Shown one piece after another: positions 39,303 through 46,065 of a stretch of DNA of 64,000 nucleotides; position 1 is the stretch's first letter, and every line of letters begins with the position of its first letter. The position numbers and the translations under genes are program-made. Location: positions 3,677,741-3,741,740 of the forward strand of contig NZ_CP110848.1 in the NCBI RefSeq assembly GCF_026240635.1, written 5' to 3'. Origin of the DNA: Trichothermofontia sichuanensis B231 (GTDB lineage: Bacteria; Cyanobacteriota; Cyanobacteriia; B231). The notes below the pieces were generated by a model. That model searched no databases and was not told the origin of the DNA. It saw only the letters and a list, made by a program, of their open reading frames with translations.

Positions 39303-39536
39303 ATGAGTGTGATCAAAATTGTGGAAACTGTTTGGGCGATTTCGGCTGTCTGCCTGGTTGTCCTGGTTTTGCTCCACAGCCCCAAGGGGGATGGTCTCGG
39401 TTCCTTCAGTGGCCAAGCCCAACTGTTTACCAGCACCAAGAGCGCGGAAACGACCCTGAATCGGGTGACTTGGGTACTAGCTGTGATCTTTATGGGGACG
39501 ACGGTGCTGTTGAGTGCTAACTGGCTCACCCCCTGA
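39303..39536 (+). CDS. secG: Preprotein translocase subunit SecG
   Basis: A 77-residue membrane protein with two hydrophobic helices (VETVWAISAVCLVVLVLLH and VTWVLAVIFMGTTVLLSAN). They are separated by a loop with the SecG motif GDGLGSFSG and FTSTKSAETTLNRVTW. SecG assists SecYE-SecA export. It lies just after gpmI and is likely co-transcribed. Confidence 0.95.
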   Translation: MSVIKIVETVWAISAVCLVVLVLLHSPKGDGLGSFSGQAQLFTSTKSAETTLNRVTWVLAVIFMGTTVLLSANWLTP

Positions 39537-39557
39537 GCCACTGGGGTAGGTTTTACC

Positions 39558-40367
39558 TTGCTGGCCTTCATCCATCAACTCTGGTTACGACACTGCCGCT
39601 GGCTAGCGCTGGGCGGACTCGTTGTCTTGCTAGTGGTTTTCATGGAGGGAGCGCCGCGATCGTTGCCGGGTGTTAGTGGCCAACCGGCTCTAGCCATTTC
39701 CCTGCCTAGCCCACGACCCAGTCTAGCGTCACTACCAACTCCCCGGCCCCATCCCTTGCCCAGTTTCCTGGCTCAGTGGCATGATCCCCAAGCGCGGGGG
39801 GATTATTTTGACCAGATCCAACCCTCGGAGTGGGGGTATTTGGTGTGGTCACAGTTTCCTGTATCAGTGTATATCGACCCGCCGCCACCTGACTTAGGAC
39901 GCTTTGCGGCAGCCCAGGCGGCCACTTGGCAGCAGGCGATCGCGCAGGCGATCGCGGCATGGCATCCCTATATACCGCTGAGCGTGGTGGAGACGGCAGC
40001 AGTCGCCGATATTCGCATTTGGCGATCGGCCCCTCCCATTCAACGGCACCCAGACGGCAGTTTAGCCCGTATCCGAGCGGCAGAAACCCGCTATAATCTC
40101 TACACCCAACGGCAAGCGGACGGAAGAACGCGCCTGCGCCATCGCTTTGATATTTATCTCAGTCCCAACCAACCCGCTGCTTATACCCAGGCAACTGCTC
40201 GCCATGAATTGGGTCACGCCTTGGGCATTTGGGGCCACAGTCCTGATCCGGGGGATGTGCTTTACTATGCCCAAGTGCGCCAGCCGCCGCGCATTTCCCC
40301 TAGAGATCTCAATACGCTAAAACGGATTTATGAACAGCCTACCTGCTTGGGCTGGCCGATCGACTAG
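39558..40367 (+). CDS. Secreted metzincin-type zinc protease
   Basis: A 269-residue protein with an N-terminal hydrophobic segment (WLALGGLVVLLVVFMEG) acting as a signal peptide or anchor and a Pro-rich linker. A protease domain follows from about residue 90. The zinc site is HELGHALGIWGH, an HExxHxxGxxGH metzincin motif. The usual Met-turn methionine is replaced by Leu in PGDVLYYAQVR. The C-terminus SPRDLNTLKRIYEQPTCLGWP is the M10-like closing helix. The TTG at 39558 is used because it keeps the full hydrophobic segment. A protease function is likely; the substrate is unknown. Confidence 0.85.
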   Translation: MLAFIHQLWLRHCRWLALGGLVVLLVVFMEGAPRSLPGVSGQPALAISLPSPRPSLASLPTPRPHPLPSFLAQWHDPQARGDYFDQIQPSEWGYLVWSQFPVSVYIDPPPPDLGRFAAAQAATWQQAIAQAIAAWHPYIPLSVVETAAVADIRIWRSAPPIQRHPDGSLARIRAAETRYNLYTQRQADGRTRLRHRFDIYLSPNQPAAYTQATARHELGHALGIWGHSPDPGDVLYYAQVRQPPRISPRDLNTLKRIYEQPTCLGWPID

Positions 40368-40413
40368 GTCTTTCGATTCGGATCAACGTCAATCGCTCAA
40401 AGCAAACTTGGAG

Positions 40414-40525
40414 GGTTCTTCTGGGATTTTGGGGTAAGCAGTATCAGCAGCTACAAATAAACGATCGCAAATGCTGAGTTTATGGTGGGGGCGCGTAGCG
40501 CCCCCACCATAAACTCAGAAGAGCC
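40414..40525 (+). mobile_element. MITE-A copy 2 (112 bp, perfect target duplication)
   Basis: Ends GGTTCTTCTGGGATTTTGGG and ACTCAGAAGAGCC. A 19-bp perfect hairpin GAGTTTATGGTGGGGGCGC is in the right half. Flanked by identical ACTTGGAG at 40406-40413 and 40526-40533. It lies between two convergent genes and could terminate both. Confidence 0.93.
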
Positions 40526-40585
40526 ACTTGGAGTAATGACTATGGTATTGGAAAATTTTCGATGAATCCAAACCTATGGCCGTGT

Positions 40586-41416
40586 CTAAAAAGGATGACC
40601 ATAACCCGTGAGCGCCAGTATTTCCTGATAAGTACTCGATCGTTCAAAAGCCTCAAGAACTTTAGGAGCTACTGGCGATCGTGGTCGACGCTTAATCGCG
40701 GCTTCCGTAGCCTCTTGAGTGGTAAGAACAGTAGGCATATCTCCTGTAACCTTTCTATATTGACTCCACTTACCTCTCCACGCTGGGTCATAGGGAATGT
40801 CTAGCATTTGCACGATTTTACGCAAAGTGGCATCAGGAGCATCAACAAAATCTTCATATTTAACCAGTTGATCCACAGATGCTGACTTAATATAGGATAG
40901 GTAGCCGTATAGATATTTCTCTAAACTAAACTGAACACGAGTGGCTTTTGCACAGGATATCAAATGATCTATCGGATGTCGGAGGATATAAACGTGATTC
41001 AATAGAAATTTCTCTTTCAAAATTTGATTAAGATGATTAACATAGGTTGGCTCACAGAAAGGAACACCGATATAGTCTAGATAGCACCAGTCTCGGATAA
41101 CCAGAAACTGATGATTTTCCCTGACAGAATCGTAAATCTCTTCAATGTACAAGAGAAACTCATCACCCTCAGGTGTTAATTTAATCTCAGTTTCGCTTCT
41201 ATTTAAGCGAATACCATGCCAATCCTTGGCTTGAACGATCGAGTGCAAAAGCAGTGCTAAGTCAAGTTTGGATTGACCATAATAATTCAATATTACCGCT
41301 GAGCCTTTAGGATGGATTTCACTCAACAAGACGATCTCATCCATACAACCCACAACTTTAGCCACTAAAGTGCCACCCGACCTCCCTAAATTATGGATTA
41401 CCGCCAATTTTTCCAC
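40586..41416 (-). CDS. Sulfotransferase-family protein
   Basis: A 276-residue cytoplasmic protein. The N-terminal P-loop-like 5'-phosphosulfate site is HNLGRSGGTLVAKVVG. The 3'-phosphate site region is VYILRHPIDHLISCAKATR. A late VKYEDFVDAPDATLRKIVQMLDIPYDP matches the PAPS sulfotransferase C-terminal pattern. It would move sulfate from PAPS to a carbohydrate, lipid or other small acceptor, not identified here. The GTG start has AGGAGAGG seven bases upstream. The gene is AT-rich and poor in HIP1 compared with its neighbours and stands alone, suggesting acquisition. Confidence 0.8.
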   Translation of the reverse strand: MEKLAVIHNLGRSGGTLVAKVVGCMDEIVLLSEIHPKGSAVILNYYGQSKLDLALLLHSIVQAKDWHGIRLNRSETEIKLTPEGDEFLLYIEEIYDSVRENHQFLVIRDWCYLDYIGVPFCEPTYVNHLNQILKEKFLLNHVYILRHPIDHLISCAKATRVQFSLEKYLYGYLSYIKSASVDQLVKYEDFVDAPDATLRKIVQMLDIPYDPAWRGKWSQYRKVTGDMPTVLTTQEATEAAIKRRPRSPVAPKVLEAFERSSTYQEILALTGYGHPF

Positions 41417-41699
41417 AGTGACCTCTCCTGATGAAGTAGATGTTTGTCATGGATATCAATGCAGCTCCTAAAGGAGAGCATCGCCGTTGGGCACTAGGCA
41501 GTTCCTCTGTCCTAGCCTCATCCCTTTGGGGAGACGAAGAGTCGAGTTTTCAAGTTCCTCCCCTAGAATCGGAGAGAGATTTAGCATGAGAGGTGCACAA
41601 GTGATGCACTTCTCTCAAGGCTTTATGGCTGGGTAAGTGTAGCACAAATGGAATCATAAGCAATATGGTGACTAGATAAGAATTTTTATGAAAATTGCG

Positions 41700-41985
41700 A
41701 TCAATAGATTTACGGCCCTTACCTGATTTACTCTGTACACCGTTATAGTCATTGCAATTGAGGCTACAACAGCCCCCTCACCCCCAACCCCTCTCCCAGA
41801 GCGGGAGAGGGGCTTAGACATCTCTTTCTAATCTGAAATCACTATAAGGTTTGGCTCTTGATCCGATCAGTTGCCCTCATCGCCTCACCTCTTTTTCCAA
41901 ACGGGGTGAAGGGGATCCGGATGGGCAAGTCCCTCTCTCAGAATTAGGGTGAGGGAATGTGAAACTGTACTTTATGATTGAGGGA
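41700..41985 (+). repeat. Repeat D, copy 2, carrying MITE-B
   Basis: Matches the right-hand copy at 45714-46020 in direct orientation. Shared segments are TTACCT(G/A)ATT, ACACC(G/A)TTA, TAAGGTTTGG, GTGATCC-type, AGTCCCTC and ACTTTATGATTG. Both copies are degenerate. Confidence 0.65.
41744..41846 (+). mobile_element. MITE-B copy 8
   Basis: Forward copy with the variant right end (TCTTTCTAATCTGAAATCACTATA). It is inserted at GT-TA-AGGTTT of repeat D; the TA is duplicated relative to the empty site at 1134. Confidence 0.8.
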
Positions 41986-42098
41986 AGAGCGATCAGTTTT
42001 TGCAGAGATAGCGTCTCATCTACCTCACTTCTCACTGCTCTATCCTCACTCCTAGCTCCCACTAGGGGCGAAGGGACTTGTTCTGTCCTGTCTTTGAA

Positions 42099-43055
42099 TT
42101 ATTCATTGCAATTATTCATTCCTAGTGCGCCTGGTGCTCCCGATAAGGTTCGTTTGGGTGAGCACGTAAAAACCATAATCAGTAGTGTCAAAAGGTAGGG
42201 AGCAGTGTTGAACAGATAGTAATAAGTATCAATACCTACGGCCTGGAAGGCGGGACCGATCGCCTGTGCCCCGCCAAACAGGAGTGATGCCCAGAGACAT
42301 TGAATCGGGTTCCAACGGGCGAAAATGACTAGGGCAACGGCGATTAATCCCTGACCACTGGAAATCCGCTCTGTCCAGACGCCGGGATAGTAGAGCGAAA
42401 GGCACGCGCCGCCAATCCCGGCCAAAAAACTACCCGCAATAATGCTCAATAGGCGTACTTTGAAGATAGAAATCCCCATTGCCCGCGCCGCATCGGGGCT
42501 ATCTCCCACGGCACGGACATAGAGTCCCCAACGGGTAGCACGGAAGAACCAGGCCATCAGTGGCGCGATCGCCATCCCCAGGAGAAATAGGGGACTAATT
42601 TTCAAGGCAGATTGCACCTGGGGTAGGCTGCTCCAGATCCCCAGCTCGATCGTGGGCAGTTGGGGGGCTTGCGGTTGGATAAAGGATTTCCCCAGGAAAA
42701 AGGCGGTCCCACTGCCAAAAATAAGCATGGCAATGCCAACGGCTACATCATTCACCCGTGGCTGCTGCGCAAGCCACCCGTGGATACTCCCTAAAGCCAT
42801 CCCGGCTAGACCGGCAACCAGGACCCCTAACCACGGCGATAGGGTTGGTCCTAATACCGGTTGGGCGAGGTAGGAAATGGCATAGGCACTCATCGCCCCC
42901 ATCAATAGGGTTCCCTCTAGACCCAGGTTAATTTTGCCGCTTTTTTCGGTCAGGCATTCACCCAAGCTGACGAAGAGGAAAGGGGCACTGCCACGTAGGG
43001 TTCCCCCTAGGATGCCCAGGGGCACCCCCCACCAACTAATCGATTCTGCTGCCAT
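42099..43055 (-). CDS. BMP-family ABC transporter permease 2 (YufQ-like)
   Basis: A 318-residue inner-membrane permease with about eight to nine hydrophobic helices. It has GECLTEKSGKINLGLEGTLLMGAM, the conserved NLGxEG motif of sugar/nucleoside-type permeases, and RATRWGLYVRAVGDSPDAARAMGI as the ATPase-coupling loop. It pairs with the next permease to form the membrane part of a nucleoside or guanosine-type importer. The ATG at 43055 (MAAESISW) is chosen by family fit. The C-terminal 20 residues (SPKRTLSGAPGALG) look foreign, perhaps reading into flanking repeat. It is the third gene of the operon, 48 bp after its partner. Confidence 0.92.
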   Translation of the reverse strand: MAAESISWWGVPLGILGGTLRGSAPFLFVSLGECLTEKSGKINLGLEGTLLMGAMSAYAISYLAQPVLGPTLSPWLGVLVAGLAGMALGSIHGWLAQQPRVNDVAVGIAMLIFGSGTAFFLGKSFIQPQAPQLPTIELGIWSSLPQVQSALKISPLFLLGMAIAPLMAWFFRATRWGLYVRAVGDSPDAARAMGISIFKVRLLSIIAGSFLAGIGGACLSLYYPGVWTERISSGQGLIAVALVIFARWNPIQCLWASLLFGGAQAIGPAFQAVGIDTYYYLFNTAPYLLTLLIMVFTCSPKRTLSGAPGALGMNNCNE

Positions 43056-43102
43056 GATTCGGGATTCTCCATGCAATGGACGGGTATGCAGTGGGCCAAT
43101 GG

Positions 43103-44194
43103 CTAGGTCGGGGTCGTCAGCGGCGGCTTGGTCGCAACGGCGACCCGATCGCGGAAGAGGGGTAAGCGGCCATAGAGGGATTCACTAAACAGGACGCAGA
43201 GGAAAACGATGCCTTGAAAGACGAGAATCGTGGCATCGGGTAAATGGTGCGATCGCTGAAGAATTCCCCCACTTGCCAACAGCCCCCCCAACAGGATTGC
43301 TACCAAAATAGTGGCCAGCGGATGATGACGGGCGACAAAGGCAACCAGAATCCCGGCATAGCCATAGTTAGACACCAGGGATGCATTGGCCCGCTTCTGC
43401 ACAGCAGCGATTTCCACCATGCCCGCTAACCCCGCTGCTGATCCGGCTAGGAAGCAAATTGTGAGGGTGAGTTTTCCTACCGGCAATCCCGCAATTCGGG
43501 CCGCCCGCAGGTTACCCCCCGCAGTCCGGGCCGCAAAGCCAAACGGGGTGTGCTGGATGAGGATATAGGCGATCGCGCAGGCGATCAGACCATAGAGCAG
43601 CCCGTAGTGAATGCGAGTACCCGGTAGGGTCCCCAACCAGTTGGCCGCCAGTAACGCCCGACTGGACGGTTTGGTGACAAATTCAGGATCGCGCATGGGA
43701 CCTTCCACCAGATGGTTCAGCAAGGCGATCGCAATGTAGTTCATCAACAGGCTGCTGATGGTTTCATTCACCCCGCGATAGTGGCGCAGGACACCCACCA
43801 GCATGATCCACAGGCCCCCGGCGATCGCGCCGCCCACGGCCATCCCCACCTGGGTAACTACCCCTGGCAGGGATGTGCCCAAACCTAAACCCACCAAGGT
43901 TGCGGCGAGGCCCCCCATTACCAACGCTCCCTCGTTGCCAATAATGACTAGCCCTAGGCGGGCCGGGAGGACGGTACACAAGGCCGTCAACATTAAGGGC
44001 GCAGCTCGAATCAGCGTATTTTGCCATGCGCTCCAACTCCCAAGGGCGGCCTTGTAAATAGACCCATAAACCGCGAAGGGATTAGCCCCGGCCATTGCAC
44101 AAAACCCGCCGAAGATCAGCAAGGCAACCAGCAGGGCCGCGATCGGCAGACAGACCACTTCCAGGGTTCGGTGCCAGTGACGGGTATTGAGCAT
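43103..44194 (-). CDS. BMP-family ABC transporter permease 1 (YufP-like)
   Basis: A 363-residue inner-membrane permease with about nine helices. It contains ALCTVLPARLGLVIIGNEGALVMGG and PFGFAARTAGGNLRAARIAGLPVGKL, the cytoplasmic coupling loop. It is the larger of the two subunits of a nucleoside-type importer. The ATG at 44194 lies two bases after the stop of the binding-protein gene, indicating tight translational linkage. No ATPase is in the operon. Confidence 0.92.
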   Translation of the reverse strand: MLNTRHWHRTLEVVCLPIAALLVALLIFGGFCAMAGANPFAVYGSIYKAALGSWSAWQNTLIRAAPLMLTALCTVLPARLGLVIIGNEGALVMGGLAATLVGLGLGTSLPGVVTQVGMAVGGAIAGGLWIMLVGVLRHYRGVNETISSLLMNYIAIALLNHLVEGPMRDPEFVTKPSSRALLAANWLGTLPGTRIHYGLLYGLIACAIAYILIQHTPFGFAARTAGGNLRAARIAGLPVGKLTLTICFLAGSAAGLAGMVEIAAVQKRANASLVSNYGYAGILVAFVARHHPLATILVAILLGGLLASGGILQRSHHLPDATILVFQGIVFLCVLFSESLYGRLPLFRDRVAVATKPPLTTPT

Positions 44195-44196
44195 GG

Positions 44197-45408
44197 TTAA
44201 CTTCCCACCGAACCAATCACGCCTTCAACCAGATAATCCATTTTTTCCAAGGCGATGTCTTGTTGCTGGTACTGCTGACCCGCCGCCAGGATTTCTTGGC
44301 CAGTATTGGTCTTCAAGGGACCCTGATAGATAACTAACTCCCCCTTTAAGAGCTTGTCCTTAGCGGCCTCGGCAGCAGTCTTAGCCGCATCGCTCACAGC
44401 AGGTCCATAGGGCGAGACCCGACAGAATTTCGCCGCTAAGCCGCCGCGATCGATGTGGGGAATATCCCCAGCCATGAGGGTTTTACCCTCAACAAACTGC
44501 CGTCCCAGTTTGGTATAAACGTTCGACCAATCCCACTCGGCCCCGGTCAGATAGCCCTTAGGCGCTAGGGAGGACTGGTTCGCATGGTAACCCGTGCAGA
44601 AAACCCCTCGTCTCTCGGCGGTTTCGATCACCACTTTCGGGCTATCGACATGGCAGGTGATCACATCAATCCCTTGGTCAACCATACTGTTCGTCGCTTC
44701 CGCCTCCTTAACGGGTTCAGCCCAATCCCCCGTGAAGATCACCTGGGTCGTCACTTGGGGGTTAATGGTGCGGGCACCCAGGGTGTAGCTGTTAATGTTG
44801 CGTAAAACCAGGGGAATCGGTTTGGCAGCCACAAACCCCAGCTTGCCAGTTTTAGAGGTATGGGCAGCAACGATGCCGGCCACATATTGTGCTTCATCAA
44901 TATAGCCGAAGTAACTGCCAACATTTTTAGGATGCACACCTTCTTGATAGAGACCCCCGGCATGAAAGAATTGCACATCGGGAAACTCTTTTGCCATTTC
45001 TAAGATGTAGGGATCGAAATAGCCAAAGGAGGTGGGAAAGAGAATCTTAGCTCCATCCACCTCGATCATGTTGCGCATAGTTTCGGCCACAGCCGTGGTT
45101 TCAGGGACACTGGCCTCCTCCACAATTTTAATGCCGGGAACGTTGGCGGCCATTGCAGCAGCCCCTTCGGCATGGGCCTGGTTATACCCAAAATCATCTT
45201 TGGGGCCGACATAGATAAACCCGACAACCAAAGGACTGCTCCCGGTGCCGCTAGTGGCAGCAGGGCTTTGGCCATCAGTTGCCGTGGGCGTTGGGGGTGG
45301 GGTGCTACAGCCCGTGCCAAATTTCGTCGCAACGCCAAAAGCAGCCGTAGCCAGCAGACCCCGCACCACTTGCCGACGTGACCAATTCATCAATCTCGGA
45401 TTATTCAC
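44197..45408 (-). CDS. BMP-family substrate-binding lipoprotein
   Basis: A 403-residue solute-binding protein of the BMP/Med (PF02608) family. The N-terminus has a twin-arginine-like WSRRQVVRGLL and a lipobox ending FGTGC, then a Thr/Pro linker. The domain body has SPLVVGFIYVGPKDDFGYNQAHAEG, EEASVPETTAVAETMRNMIEVDGAKILF and SYFGYIDEAQYVAGIVAA. It would deliver nucleosides, purines or related solutes to the two permeases downstream. The GTG at 45408 has AAGGAG ten bases upstream; ATG at 45390 is the alternative. It is the first gene of the operon. Ligand not identifiable by eye. Confidence 0.93.
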   Translation of the reverse strand: MNNPRLMNWSRRQVVRGLLATAAFGVATKFGTGCSTPPPTPTATDGQSPAATSGTGSSPLVVGFIYVGPKDDFGYNQAHAEGAAAMAANVPGIKIVEEASVPETTAVAETMRNMIEVDGAKILFPTSFGYFDPYILEMAKEFPDVQFFHAGGLYQEGVHPKNVGSYFGYIDEAQYVAGIVAAHTSKTGKLGFVAAKPIPLVLRNINSYTLGARTINPQVTTQVIFTGDWAEPVKEAEATNSMVDQGIDVITCHVDSPKVVIETAERRGVFCTGYHANQSSLAPKGYLTGAEWDWSNVYTKLGRQFVEGKTLMAGDIPHIDRGGLAAKFCRVSPYGPAVSDAAKTAAEAAKDKLLKGELVIYQGPLKTNTGQEILAAGQQYQQQDIALEKMDYLVEGVIGSVGS

Positions 45409-45589
45409 GCTAATCAGACTCCTTCAACCACGAGTGACCCAACGATCGAGAAACATTGGCTCATCATACCCAGACTCAGCACCTGTCAACCGACAACCCG
45501 GACGGACCTATTGCCAAGTTCAAAATCGCCTTGGCAATAGGTGTCCCAGCCTGCGACTAGTCTTGCTCTGGTATCGGCGCGTAGGCTGG

Positions 45590-45695
45590 TTGACTGACCC
45601 ATCTTTTCTCCTTACATGAGGAGAGCGAAGCGAGACAAGCGAACGGAGAAAGTCGCTCAGTTTCCCTCACTGCTCACGCCTCTATCCTCATTATT
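45590..45695 (+). repeat. Repeat C copy 2
   Basis: GGTTGACTGACCCATCTTTT, then a diverged tandem core (GAGAGCGAAGCGAGACAAGC) and GTCGCTCAGTTTCCCTCACT. Confidence 0.55.
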
Positions 45696-45713
45696 ATTCT
45701 TACGAACCGCTGT

Positions 45714-46020
45714 ACAGCCTTTACCTAATTGACTCAGAACACCATTATAGTCAATCCAAATAAGAACGATACAGTTTTTCACTCCCCTCTCCCGCTCTGG
45801 GAGAGGGGCTGGGGGTGAGGGGCTGTTTCAACCTAAATTGCAATGACCATAAGGTTTGGAGTGTGATCCAACCAGCAGCCCTCATCCCCCAACCCCTTCG
45901 CCCACAAGGGGCGAAGGGGAACTGGATTTGCCAGTCCCTCGCCCGCTCTGGGAGAGAGATTTAGGGCGAGGGCTGCACCCAGCCTACCCAGGTAAAACTG
46001 GACTTTATGATTGGGCTACA
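45714..46020 (+). repeat. Repeat D, copy 3, carrying MITE-B
   Basis: Direct repeat of 41700-41985, on the other side of the BMP transporter operon. TACAGCCTTTACCTAATTGACTCAG here matches the corresponding part of copy 1 near 1145-1170. Confidence 0.65.
45746..45851 (-). mobile_element. MITE-B copy 9
   Basis: Reverse copy inserted at the same TA of repeat D as copy 8, but in the opposite orientation: ATTA-TAGTCAATCC to GCAATGACCA-TAAGGTTTGG. Confidence 0.8.
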
Positions 46021-46065
46021 GGCTGTACTAACGAACAGCATCATTGCAGCGCTTCTCTTACCGAC

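Larger units (their letters stand above)
41417..42098. other. Gene-free stretch with repeat D and MITE-B
   Basis: It holds repeat D copy 2 (41700-41985) with a MITE-B (41744-41846). No gene is seen in the remaining 400 bp. Confidence 0.5.
45409..46065. other. Gene-free stretch packed with repeats
   Basis: Holds the BMP promoter, repeat C (45590-45695), repeat D copy 3 and a MITE-B. No gene is seen. Confidence 0.5.
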
